Below, one piece after another: positions 36,383 through 44,546 of a stretch of 64,000 bases of DNA. The DNA comes from Knoellia sp. S7-12 (lineage in GTDB: Bacteria > Actinomycetota > Actinomycetes > Actinomycetales > Dermatophilaceae). The stretch lies in the NCBI RefSeq assembly GCF_040518285.1, contig NZ_CP155449.1, positions 3,596,001 to 3,660,000 of the forward strand, in the 5' to 3' direction. The translations under genes were made by a program, and so were the position numbers. Position 1 is the stretch's first letter; each line of letters begins with the position of its first letter. Below the pieces are notes generated by a model, which ran no database searches, was not told the DNA's origin, and worked only from the letters and a program-made list of their open reading frames with translations.

Positions 36383-36580
36383 GTGGGAGATCTCCGAAGG
36401 TGGTGCGGCCGGGCCGACTGACAGGCTACTGGGCCGGACTCACCGCCCATACAGGCGAGTCCTCCAGCGCTCGGGTCAGTACTCGCGGAGGTGATCGCCT
36501 GGTCCGGGCTGCTGAGTGCAGGAGTAGCGGTAGAAGGCAAGAAGGCTGTGCTGCTCGCCCTTCGTCACGCGGCGCCACAC

Positions 36581-36906
36581 CTAGCTGGCGGGATGAGCGA
36601 TGAGCCCATCGCGCATTTCGACGCCCGGACCATCCATCCACACCCAGCGACCGCCCCGTGTCGCACGAGAAGCTCGCCCAGGTAGGCACCCAGGCTGCGG
36701 GCCATGAGGTCCTTGTCCTTCCGGGTTGGTCGAATCCCCAGCCACTCGTCGACGAAGGCATCCAGCTCAGCAGCGTCGTTCTGGCCATAATGAAACGTGA
36801 ATCCCGCTGCGTTGTACGACTGGCGGAACGCCTCAGCCGTCAACCCCATCCACTCGACGAGCTCGGAGTCAGTGGGACGGCCACGCGGGGAACGCCTGCG
36901 GAACAT
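36581..36906 (-). pseudogene. Frameshifted small conserved-type protein
   Basis: The frame from ATG 36906 reads MFRRRSPRGRPTDSELVEWM ... DEWLGIRPTRKDKDLMARSLGAYLGELLVRH and then turns to nonsense. One base away, the other frame continues sensibly as GGRWVWMDGPGVEMRDGLIAHPAS and stops at 36581. The shift lies in a G/C run near 36651-36658 and is fixed by one added base. The intact protein would be ~108 residues, resembling DUF3806-like proteins. It may be a true mutation, a sequence error or, less likely, programmed slippage. Confidence 0.6.
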
Positions 36907-36977
36907 GGCGCGATGCTACGGGCTGTCGAACTCACGACATGCCGTCGCGGAGCGCCGATTTGCGCCAGGCCTGACCG

Positions 36978-37289
36978 TCAGCCAATCGGATCAGCGAGGT
37001 CGAGGGCCCGACTGACTGCGATCGCCAACTCTCGTTCCTGACCTGGCAGGAGAAAGCCGACGAGACGACCGATCGCCCCGGCATCAACGACCTGGATGTT
37101 GTCGAGGCTGACCACGCAGTCATGGTCGAGACCGTTGGCGGGGCTGACCGGAACCTCAGTGAAACCTCCCCTGATCGCGCTGGTCACGGGAGCCACCGTG
37201 ATCGTCCTCAGGTGGGGTCTCGCCAACTCGCGAGTCAGGATCAGGGCAGGGCGAGCTTTGTCCATCTGGACGATGTGGATGGGCCGCAT
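36978..37289 (-). CDS. PemK/MazF-family toxin
   Basis: A 103-residue mRNA-interferase-fold protein: MRPIHIVQMDKARPALILTRE, LRTITVAPVTSAIRG, TEVPVSPANGLDHDCVVSLDNIQVV match the MazF/PemK pattern, with conserved RPALIL and T...TS residues near the active site. The start overlaps the antitoxin stop by one base (TGATG), the usual antitoxin-first order. It probably cleaves RNA when freed from the antitoxin. Confidence 0.85.
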   Translation of the reverse strand: MRPIHIVQMDKARPALILTRELARPHLRTITVAPVTSAIRGGFTEVPVSPANGLDHDCVVSLDNIQVVDAGAIGRLVGFLLPGQERELAIAVSRALDLADPIG

Positions 37290-37540
37290 CAGTCGAGGTC
37301 GGGGAAGGTACGGGTGCGGGCCCACTCCGCGAGCCCTGCAAGGTCGTCATCCTCGGGCAGACCTGCGGCCTTCTGGGCGATGAGGTCCTCAACCTCCTTG
37401 GCATAGAGACGCCGCCGGAGCTCGCGCTCGAGGGCCGACTCGACGAGCTCTGCGCGGCTCTTGGCGGCCCCGGAGGCGACGAGCGCATCAAGCTCGGAAA
37501 CGACGCGGTCGTTGAGGCGGACTGAGATCTGGGTGCTCAT
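37289..37540 (-). CDS. Ribbon-helix-helix antitoxin
   Basis: An 83-residue protein: an N-terminal RHH DNA-binding domain (MSTQISVRLNDRVVSELDALVASGAAKSRAELVESALERELRR) and an acidic C-terminal toxin-binding tail (PEDDDLAGLAEWARTRTFPDLD). It is paired with the PemK/MazF toxin through a 1-base overlap, and its own start overlaps the methyltransferase stop by 4 bases. Confidence 0.82.
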   Translation of the reverse strand: MSTQISVRLNDRVVSELDALVASGAAKSRAELVESALERELRRRLYAKEVEDLIAQKAAGLPEDDDLAGLAEWARTRTFPDLD

Positions 37541-38250
37541 GTCTCAATGGTACCCAGATTGGGTGACAGTGTGAATCCCGCAGCGTACAGAGTGAACTCG
37601 GCCCGCCACTCAGCGTTGCCGCCCGGAAGGGAGACCTCCTCGATGGCAACCTCGGAGAGTCCGTCCCGGGCAAAGGACTCGATCTCGTCGCGGGTGAGCG
37701 GCCAGGGCGGACCCGAGCCGTCGTCGTCGGGGGCGAGGACCGCCTGGATGGCGAGCAGCGTGCCGCCCGTCGCGACCAGCCCACTCACCGCAGCGACCAT
37801 GCGGTCGCGCAGATCGTGAGGCACCGCCTGAACGGCGTAGATCTCGACCACGAGGTCGAACGCCCGCTGCCAGTCCTGTGGCAGGTCGAGGAGGTCGGCC
37901 ACCCGATAGTCGACGGTCGAGTCCGGGTTGCGTGCCTGCATCGTGCGGACCGCGGTCGGTGACGGGTCGAATGCCGTCGTCTCGAACCCCAGGGACGCCA
38001 CGTGCTCGGCGTCTGCACCCAGCCCGGCTCCGACGACGATCGCGCGCCGCCCGACACCACTCAACCCCGTGCGTGCGCTCCAGTCGGCGAGCAGCGGCTG
38101 CGGCTCGGAGCGGTCCCAGGCCATGGTCACCTCACCGGACTCGCCCGCCGCATAGAGCTCCTCGAACCAGCCCGTCGGATCGCCGCGCCCCACGCTCTCG
38201 TGGGCCAGTCGGTCGGCTTCTGCCTGCCACCGCCGTGGCTCGATGTTCAT
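37537..38250 (-). CDS. SAM-dependent methyltransferase
   Basis: A 237-residue class I methyltransferase. Motif I is RAIVVGAGLGADAEHVASLGFETTAFDPSPTAV; motif II/III appears as FDLVVEIYAVQAVPHDLRD. The N-terminal part (WFEELYAAGESGEVTMAWDRSEPQPLLADW) resembles thiopurine-methyltransferase-like or tellurite-resistance-type enzymes. Substrate unknown. The stop overlaps the antitoxin start (ATGA). Confidence 0.78.
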   Translation of the reverse strand: MNIEPRRWQAEADRLAHESVGRGDPTGWFEELYAAGESGEVTMAWDRSEPQPLLADWSARTGLSGVGRRAIVVGAGLGADAEHVASLGFETTAFDPSPTAVRTMQARNPDSTVDYRVADLLDLPQDWQRAFDLVVEIYAVQAVPHDLRDRMVAAVSGLVATGGTLLAIQAVLAPDDDGSGPPWPLTRDEIESFARDGLSEVAIEEVSLPGGNAEWRAEFTLYAAGFTLSPNLGTIET

Positions 38251-38295
38251 GCCTCGACGTGAGCGTCGGTGAGTCCCACGATGCGCCGCGTCAGC

Positions 38296-39177
38296 TCAGA
38301 AGGTCTGGCCGGTGAGGCGTTCGTAGGCCTCGACGTACTTCGCGCGCGTCCGCTCGACCACCTCGGCCGGCAGGACTGGCGGCGCTATTCCCGACGACTT
38401 CGACCAGCCGCTCTCGTCCGACAACAGCCACTCGCGCACGAACTCCTTGTCGAAGCTCGGCTGCGTGTGCCCGGGCTCCCACTGGTCAGCAGGCCAGAAG
38501 CGCGACGAGTCCGGCGTCAGGACCTCGTCGGCGAGCACCAGCGTGCCGTCAGCATCAAGCCCGAACTCGACCTTGGTGTCAGCGATGAGGATGCCGCGCT
38601 CCGCCGCGATCTCGTTGCCACGAGCGAGGATTCGCGTGGTGAGGTCACGCAGGGTGCCGGCAAGAACGGTCCCGACCTCGATCTCCACGGCCTCGAAGGG
38701 CATCGGCTGGTCGTGCTCCCCCATCGGCGCCTTCGTCGACGCGGTGAAGATCGGGACGTCGAACTTGTCACCGTCCCGCAATCCCTCCGGCAGGGACAGC
38801 CCGCTCACCGTGCCGTCCGCGGCATACTCACGCAGTCCGCCGCCGGTGAGATAGGCACGTGCGACACACTCGACCGGCACCATGTCGAGCTTCTGCACGA
38901 GCACGGCTCGCCCCGCGACCACCTCAGGCACGTCAACGGACACGACATGGTTGGGCACCAGGTCAGCCAGCTGCTCGAACCACCACAGCGACAGCTGGGT
39001 CAGCACGGCGCCCTTGTCGGGGATCGGCGGGTCGAGGATGAAGTCGAACGCCGAGATCCGGTCCGACGCCACGAGCAGCAGCTGGCCGTCGCGACCCTCC
39101 GGCTCGTAGAGATCGCGGACCTTGCCGGAGTAGACGTGAGTGAAACCGGGGATCTCGAGCACCGCGTCCGAAGTCAT
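38296..39177 (-). CDS. purC: Phosphoribosylaminoimidazole-succinocarboxamide synthase
   Basis: A 293-residue SAICAR synthetase, adding aspartate to CAIR. Seen: HVYSGKVRDLYEPE (ATP loop), LLVASDRISAFDFILDPPIPDKGAVLTQLSLWWF, PVECVARAYLTGGGLREY, IADTKVEFGLDADGTLVLADEVLTPDSSRFWP. It is close to yeast-type length. It lies 45 bases after the methyltransferase start region, same strand. Confidence 0.95.
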   Translation of the reverse strand: MTSDAVLEIPGFTHVYSGKVRDLYEPEGRDGQLLLVASDRISAFDFILDPPIPDKGAVLTQLSLWWFEQLADLVPNHVVSVDVPEVVAGRAVLVQKLDMVPVECVARAYLTGGGLREYAADGTVSGLSLPEGLRDGDKFDVPIFTASTKAPMGEHDQPMPFEAVEIEVGTVLAGTLRDLTTRILARGNEIAAERGILIADTKVEFGLDADGTLVLADEVLTPDSSRFWPADQWEPGHTQPSFDKEFVREWLLSDESGWSKSSGIAPPVLPAEVVERTRAKYVEAYERLTGQTF

Positions 39178-39210
39178 GACGAGAGTCTGTCAGCCACGGT
39201 CAGCGGTGCC

Positions 39211-39663
39211 TCACGCCCGGGCGGCGGCTGGCCAGCGCTGCGCCCCCGGTCCGTCGGCCGCGCGCGCATCCTCGGTGTTGTAGATCGGGCACGACGTCAC
39301 CGACAGGCAGCCGCAACCGATGCAATCGGTGAGGCCGTCGCGCACCTTGGTGAGCGCCTCGATCCGCTCCGACAGCGCGTCGTGCCAGGCGGCCGACATC
39401 CGCGCCCAGTCGCGCTTCGTCGGCGGGTGGTCGGAGGGCAGCGTCGCGAGCGCCTCACCGATCTCGGCGAGGCTCAGTCCGAAGCGTTGCCCTGCGCGCA
39501 CCACAGCAATACGGCGGAGCGTATGCCGTGCGTAGCGGCGGTGGTTCCCGGCGTTCCTGACGCTCTGGATGAGTCCGCGATCCTCATAGAAGCGGACCGT
39601 GGGGACGGAGACGCCGCTGCGTGCTGCGACCTCGCCGATGGGCAGCTCGTCGTTCTTGTCCAC
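39211..39663 (-). CDS. soxR: Redox-sensitive transcriptional activator SoxR
   Basis: A 150-residue MerR-family regulator. The wHTH is LPIGEVAARSGVSVPTVRFYEDRGLI; the [2Fe-2S] cysteines are Cys114, Cys117, Cys119 and Cys125 (CIGCGCLSVTSC), the exact C-X2-C-X-C-X5-C pattern. It senses redox-cycling compounds. It is divergent from an MFS exporter with a dyad between them, so the exporter is the likely target. Confidence 0.93.
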   Translation of the reverse strand: MDKNDELPIGEVAARSGVSVPTVRFYEDRGLIQSVRNAGNHRRYARHTLRRIAVVRAGQRFGLSLAEIGEALATLPSDHPPTKRDWARMSAAWHDALSERIEALTKVRDGLTDCIGCGCLSVTSCPIYNTEDARAADGPGAQRWPAAARA

Positions 39664-39677
39664 GAGTCCACCCTACG

Positions 39678-39691
39678 GCTTGATCTCAAGC
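39678..39691. promoter_or_regulatory. Candidate SoxR operator
   Basis: GCTTGATCTCAAGC is symmetric except for its two centre bases and lies in the 54-base gap between soxR and the MFS exporter. The halves resemble those of known SoxR boxes (CTCAAG/CTTGAG) in inverted order. Confidence 0.5.
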
Positions 39692-39717
39692 GCGCTGGAG
39701 GTATGAGGATCGTCCGC

Positions 39718-41121
39718 ATGACGACGACGGCCGCAGTGCCCACCGACACTGAGCGGCTGTTCAGCACCAAGCACCTCCCCGTGGCGATCGGCGTCATCGC
39801 CCTCGTCACTCTCGGCGCCTTCGAGAACCGCGCCACCATCAGCATCATGCCGACGGCGGCGCGCGCGCTCGACGGGCTCGCGTGGTTCGGACCGGCCAAC
39901 GCGGCCTCGATGGTGACCTTCATGGTTGCGGTGGTCGTCGCCGGACGGTGGGTCGACCGGGCCGGCGCCCGGGCTGTGCTGCTCGCCGGGCTTGCGACGT
40001 TCGCCGTCGCGCAGGTCGTCACCGCGATCGCCCCCTCGATGGCGATCTTCATCGCGGGCCGTGGGCTCTCCGGCATCGCCGAGGGCCTCATCGACGTGTC
40101 GACCCTCGTGTTCGCCGCCCGGGCCCTGCCGGAGCATCTGCGGGCCAAGGTGTTTGCGACGTTCGCCGCGGCGTGGATCCTGCCGAGCCTCCTCGGCCCG
40201 GGAGCCGCCGGCGCGGCCGAGGCCCTCGTCGGGTGGCGGCTCGTCTTCCTGCTGCCGGTGCTCCTCCTCATCCCCGCGCTGCTCCTGCTGCTCCCCGCGC
40301 TTCGCCGCGCGAGCGCCCAGCCCGATGACGATGAGGCCACCATCGTCACGGGCTCAGCCGCCGAGAAACCGCTCCTGCCCGCTCTCGGTCTCGCGGCCGC
40401 GGTCGCCCTCCTCAGCGTCGGCGGACCCCTCGCCTTCGACGGCGGCCAGCACCGCTTCGCCGGTTTGGCCAGCCTCGTGATCGGTGGCGCCGCCCTCGTT
40501 GCCACAATCCGAGCGGCACTGCCAGCCGGAACGCTGACGGCAGCACCCGGCATACCCGCTGTCGTTGCCCTGCGCACGCTGCTCGTCATCGCGTTCGGCG
40601 GTATCGGCGGCTACCTGCCCCTGATGCTCGACGTGACCCACGATGTCGGCCCGGCCCTGGCGGGGATCAGTCTCAGCGTGACCGGGGTGTTCTGGGCCGC
40701 TGGCTCGGCGATCCACAGCCTCGACGCGGTGCAGCGCCGCTTAGACGCCGCCGCCCGCGTGCGGCTCGGCCTCGCTCTCATCGCTGTCGGCGGCATCGGC
40801 CCCGTCCTTCTCGCGCTCGAGGTCGTCGACCTCGTCCCCGGGCTGGCCGGCTGGGCCCTCGCTGCGACGGGAATGGGCCTGTCCTCGCCGAGCCTCGCCA
40901 CCGAGATCTTCACCCTCGCTCCCGAGCGCGAACATGGGCAGGCGACCGCAACCTCCCAGATCGGCGCGAGCCTGGGCGCCGCCCTCACGACAGCCGGGGG
41001 TGGCGCCCTCATCGCGGCCCGTCATGACACCCTCGACGGGGGCGTCTTCGCCGTACTCATGGGTATCTCCCTCGGCGCCGCCGTGATTGCCCTCATGCTC
41101 ACGCACCGCATGCGCCCGTAG
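39718..41121 (+). CDS. MFS exporter, probable SoxR target
   Basis: A 467-residue major facilitator with about 12-14 helices. The loop MVAVVVAGRWVDRAGARAVLL is the MFS motif between helices 2 and 3, and IAGRGLSGIAEGLIDVSTLVF follows as the next conserved block. DHA2-like drug or antibiotic efflux is the usual role. ATG 39718 is preferred over ATG 39703 because GAGGA sits about 8 bases upstream of it. Control by SoxR suggests export of redox-active molecules. Confidence 0.82.
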   Translation: MTTTAAVPTDTERLFSTKHLPVAIGVIALVTLGAFENRATISIMPTAARALDGLAWFGPANAASMVTFMVAVVVAGRWVDRAGARAVLLAGLATFAVAQVVTAIAPSMAIFIAGRGLSGIAEGLIDVSTLVFAARALPEHLRAKVFATFAAAWILPSLLGPGAAGAAEALVGWRLVFLLPVLLLIPALLLLLPALRRASAQPDDDEATIVTGSAAEKPLLPALGLAAAVALLSVGGPLAFDGGQHRFAGLASLVIGGAALVATIRAALPAGTLTAAPGIPAVVALRTLLVIAFGGIGGYLPLMLDVTHDVGPALAGISLSVTGVFWAAGSAIHSLDAVQRRLDAAARVRLGLALIAVGGIGPVLLALEVVDLVPGLAGWALAATGMGLSSPSLATEIFTLAPEREHGQATATSQIGASLGAALTTAGGGALIAARHDTLDGGVFAVLMGISLGAAVIALMLTHRMRP

Positions 41122-41182
41122 AAGATTCACGAGCACGGACAGGGGTGCCGCAAACCCTTGGCGGACTGGCACACTCCCTCCC

Positions 41183-41770
41183 ATGCTCAAGTCCCGCGAC
41201 CTCGCCCTCATCGCCATCTTCGCCGGTGTCATCGCCGCCCTCGGCCTCATCCCGGCCATCGCGCCGTTCGGCGGCGCCGTGCCGATCACGGCACAGTCGA
41301 TGGGCATCATGCTCGCCGGCGCCATCCTCGGCTCGAAGCGCGGCGCGCTCTCGGTCCTGCTCTTCCTCGCGCTCGTCGCGATCGGCCTGCCGCTCCTCTC
41401 GGGCGGCCGTGGCGGACTCGGCGTGTTTGCCGGCCCGAGCGTCGGCTACCTCGTCGGCTTCCCCGTCGCCGCGTTCCTCGTCGGCCTCCTCACCGAGAAG
41501 ATCGGGCGCCCCTACAAGCTCACCCTCGGCGTCATGGCCAACATCCTCGGTGGAGTCATCGCCCTCAACATCATCGGCATCATCGGCATGGCGATCGTGC
41601 TCGACGTCTCACTGGTCAAGGCCACGACGCTGGCCGCCGTCTTCATGCCCGGCGACGTCATCAAGGCCGTCATCACCGCGTTCGTCGCGGCGGGCGTCCA
41701 CGCGGCCTACCCCGGCCTCATCCCGGCGCGCGCCTCGCGGACCGCACCCGCCGACCGCGTCGCCGTCTGA
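41183..41770 (+). CDS. bioY: Biotin ECF transporter S-component BioY
   Basis: A 195-residue, six-helix biotin-binding subunit. Seen: LALIAIFAGVIAALGLIPAI, VPITAQSMGIMLAGAILGSKRGALSVLLFLALVAIGLPLLSGGRGGLGVFAGPSVGYLVGFP, the GG-R-GG-L and GPSVGYL motifs of BioY. It is followed by bioM and bioN, so this is a dedicated biotin ECF system. ATG 41183 fits the usual start. Confidence 0.92.
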   Translation: MLKSRDLALIAIFAGVIAALGLIPAIAPFGGAVPITAQSMGIMLAGAILGSKRGALSVLLFLALVAIGLPLLSGGRGGLGVFAGPSVGYLVGFPVAAFLVGLLTEKIGRPYKLTLGVMANILGGVIALNIIGIIGMAIVLDVSLVKATTLAAVFMPGDVIKAVITAFVAAGVHAAYPGLIPARASRTAPADRVAV

Positions 41771-41806
41771 CCCAGGAGACCCCACCACCGTGCCGCAAAC
41801 CTTCTG

Positions 41807-42502
41807 ATGCCACACATCCGCGTCGATTCCGTCAGCCACTCGTTCGGCGACGGGTCGGCGTGGCGGCCCGTTCTGGTGGACCTCGACGTCACCCTCACCG
41901 AGCCACGCATCGGCATCGTCGGGGCCAACGGGTCGGGCAAGTCGACCTTCGTCCGCCTCCTCAACGGCCTCGTCCACCCCGACTCGGGCACCGTCACCGT
42001 GGACGGTCGTGACACCGTCCGTGACGGGCGCGAGGTCCGGCGCCGGGTGGGCTTCTGCTTCACCGACCCGGACGCGCAGATCGTCATGCCGACGGTCGCC
42101 GAGGACATTGCGTTCGGCCTGCGTCGTCGAGGTCTCTCCAAGGACGAGGTGCGCGCACGCTCCGAACGCGCACTCACGGCATACGGGCTCGCTGGTCACG
42201 CCGACCACCCCGCCCACCTGCTCTCCGGCGGTCAGAAGCAGCTCCTCGCGCTCGCGAGCGTCCTCGTCACCGAGCCCGACCTCCTCGTTCTCGACGAGCC
42301 GACCACTCTGCTCGACCTTCGCAACGCTGCGATGGTGCGGCGCGTCGTCGATGGGCTGTCTCAGCAGGTCGTCCTCGTCACCCACCACCTCGACCTGCTC
42401 GACGGCTTCGATCGCGTCCTCGTGTTCGACGAGGGACGAATCGTCCACGACGGAGCGCCCACCGAGGCCGTGGCGGCCTACCGCGCGCTCACCACCCACT
42501 GA
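41807..42502 (+). CDS. bioM: Biotin ECF transporter ATPase BioM
   Basis: A 231-residue ECF A-component: Walker A GANGSGKST, Q-loop FCFTDPDAQIVMPTVAEDIAFGL, signature LLSGGQKQLLALA, Walker B LLVLDEPTTLLD, H-loop VTHHLDLL. It lies 36 bases after bioY, and its stop overlaps bioN by one base. Confidence 0.92.
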   Translation: MPHIRVDSVSHSFGDGSAWRPVLVDLDVTLTEPRIGIVGANGSGKSTFVRLLNGLVHPDSGTVTVDGRDTVRDGREVRRRVGFCFTDPDAQIVMPTVAEDIAFGLRRRGLSKDEVRARSERALTAYGLAGHADHPAHLLSGGQKQLLALASVLVTEPDLLVLDEPTTLLDLRNAAMVRRVVDGLSQQVVLVTHHLDLLDGFDRVLVFDEGRIVHDGAPTEAVAAYRALTTH

Positions 42503-43110
42503 TGCCCGCGCAGGCCGTCCCGCTCTTCCTTCCCGGGACGTCTGTCGTGCACCGCATGGGTGCCGGCACAAAGCTCCTCCTTCTGCTCGCCGCAGGCATC
42601 GCGCTCGCGATCTGGCGGGCACCCTGGCAGGTCGGGCTCGCCCTCACGCTCGTTCTCGTCGGGTATGCCGTCGCGCGCCTCCCGCTGAGAACTCTCGTTC
42701 GTCAGGTGAAGCAGTTGGCGTGGATTGCGCTGCCGCTCCTGGCTGTTCAGTGGATCTTTGCGTCGTGGCAGACGGGCGTCGGGGTGGTGGGCTCCTTTGT
42801 CTCGCTCGTCCTGCTGGCCGGACTCGTGACCCTGACGACCCGCACGACCGCGATGGTCGACATCGTGGTCCGGATGAGTGGGTGGCTGCGCCGGTTCGGT
42901 GTCGACCCCGAGCGCGTCGGCCTCATGCTGGCGCTGGGCATCCGGTCGGTGCACGTCGTCATCGGGCTCGCCGAGGAGGTTCGCGAGGCCCAGCACGCGC
43001 GCGGGCTCCGGGCGAGTCCGAGGGCGTTCGCCGTGCCGCTCATCGTCCGGTCACTGCGGCATGCGGACCGCCTGGGCGAGGCCCTCACCGCCCGCGGCGT
43101 CGACGACTGA
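42502..43110 (+). CDS. bioN: Biotin ECF transporter T-component BioN
   Basis: A 202-residue energy-coupling membrane protein with about four to five helices. The two coupling motifs are near the end: REAQHARGL and GEALTARGV. It bridges BioY to the BioM dimer. Start overlaps the bioM stop (TGATG). Confidence 0.9.
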   Translation: MPAQAVPLFLPGTSVVHRMGAGTKLLLLLAAGIALAIWRAPWQVGLALTLVLVGYAVARLPLRTLVRQVKQLAWIALPLLAVQWIFASWQTGVGVVGSFVSLVLLAGLVTLTTRTTAMVDIVVRMSGWLRRFGVDPERVGLMLALGIRSVHVVIGLAEEVREAQHARGLRASPRAFAVPLIVRSLRHADRLGEALTARGVDD

Positions 43111-43119
43111 ACCGCACAG

Positions 43120-43563
43120 TCAGACGAGGCAGAACTCGTTGCCCTCGGGGTCCTCCATGACGAAGTGATCCAGCCGGCCGTCGACACGATCCTCGCGTTG
43201 CCGGCGCGCTCCTCGCGCCACGAGGTCGGCCTCGGCGGCGAAGATCCGGGTCTCGCGCAACGTCTGGTCGACATCACGCCCGCCACTCACCTTGAGGTCA
43301 AGGTGGACCCTGTTCTTGACGGACTTGCCCTCGGGCACCTTGAGGAAGTTGATCGAGGGCCCGTCCCCGGACGCAGGTCGGATCGTCGCCCCATAACCCC
43401 ACTCCTCCTCGGGCACGCCTTGGTCGGTCAGGAAGCTCGCCCAGTCCGACCACCCCGACGGAGGCGGGGCTTCGACATAGCCCAGCGCGTGACACCAGAA
43501 CGCTGCCACCACCTGCGCGTCGTGGCAATCGACCGTGATGCCCAGCACCGGAGTCCCGTCCAT
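43120..43563 (-). CDS. VOC-family (glyoxalase/bleomycin-resistance fold) protein
   Basis: A 147-residue single-chain vicinal-oxygen-chelate protein: LGITVDCHDAQVVAAFWCHALGY, INFLKVPEGKSVKNRVHLDLKV, and HFVMEDPEGNEFCLV, the typical repeated beta-alpha-beta3 layout. Metal ligands are probably His25, His94 and Glu near the end by pattern. Substrate unknown. ATG 43563 gives the family length. Confidence 0.8.
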   Translation of the reverse strand: MDGTPVLGITVDCHDAQVVAAFWCHALGYVEAPPPSGWSDWASFLTDQGVPEEEWGYGATIRPASGDGPSINFLKVPEGKSVKNRVHLDLKVSGGRDVDQTLRETRIFAAEADLVARGARRQREDRVDGRLDHFVMEDPEGNEFCLV

Positions 43564-43607
43564 CTGCCCAAAGTAGCCACGACCCCCGACAGCCATAGGG
43601 TTGGGGC

Positions 43608-44537
43608 ATGGACTTCCGGATCTTCACCGAGCCCCAGCAGGGCGCCACCTATGACGACCTGCTCGCCGTCGCGCGCACCGCCGAGGGCGCCGGCTTCGAC
43701 GCGTTCTTCCGGTCCGACCACTACCTCCACATGAGCGGCGACGGGGACCCCGGCCCCACCGACGCGTGGATCACCCTCGCCGGGCTCGCCCGCGACACCG
43801 ACCGCATCCAGCTCGGCACGCTCGTCACCGCCGCGACCTTCCGCCTCCCCGGCCCCCTCGCCATCCAGGTCGCCAATGTCAACCAGATGTCTGGTGGTCG
43901 GGTCGAGATGGGCCTGGGTGCCGGATGGTTCGAAGCCGAGCACACGGCATACGGGATTCCCTTCCCCGACGTCAAGGAGCGCTTCGATCGACTTGAGGAG
44001 CAGCTCGCCGTCATCACCGGCCTGTGGACGACACCCCGGGGTGAGACCTTCGACCACGACGGCTCGCACTACCCGATCGTGGAAGCCCCCGGACTCGGCA
44101 CGCCCGACAACCGTGGCGGCATACCGCTCATCATCGGCGGGGTGGGCAAGCGCCGCACCCCGGAGCTCGCGGCCCGCTATGCCAGCGAGTTCAACTCGGT
44201 GTTCCGCCCCGCTGACGCGACCCGCGAGCTCTATGCCCGGGTCCGCGCGGCCTGCGAGGACCGGCGCCGCGATCCCGATGAGCTGACTCTCTCGGCCGCC
44301 AACGTCGTCTGCCTCGGCAACGACGATGCGACCCTTCGTCGCCGTGCCGAGGCGATCTCCCGCGACGTCGATGAGCTGCGCACCAACGGGTTCGCCGGTT
44401 CGACCGACGAGATCGTCGACAAGATCGGCCGGTTCACCCAGGTCGGCACCACCCGCTTCTATCTCCAGGTCCTCGACCTCAGCGATCTCGACCAGATCGA
44501 GGAGTTCGCCGCGACCGTCGTGCCGCAGCTCAGCTGA
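43608..44537 (+). CDS. LLM-class F420-dependent oxidoreductase
   Basis: A 309-residue luciferase-like protein: MDFRIFTEPQQGATYDDLL, FDAFFRSDHYLHMSG, RIQLGTLVTAATFRLPGPLAIQVANVNQMSGGRVEMGLGAGWFEAEH, then VKERFDRLEEQL. It follows the TIGR03560-like F420 group. Substrate unknown. It is divergent from the VOC gene across 44 bases. Confidence 0.82.
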   Translation: MDFRIFTEPQQGATYDDLLAVARTAEGAGFDAFFRSDHYLHMSGDGDPGPTDAWITLAGLARDTDRIQLGTLVTAATFRLPGPLAIQVANVNQMSGGRVEMGLGAGWFEAEHTAYGIPFPDVKERFDRLEEQLAVITGLWTTPRGETFDHDGSHYPIVEAPGLGTPDNRGGIPLIIGGVGKRRTPELAARYASEFNSVFRPADATRELYARVRAACEDRRRDPDELTLSAANVVCLGNDDATLRRRAEAISRDVDELRTNGFAGSTDEIVDKIGRFTQVGTTRFYLQVLDLSDLDQIEEFAATVVPQLS

Positions 44538-44546
44538 CGCCGAGCT

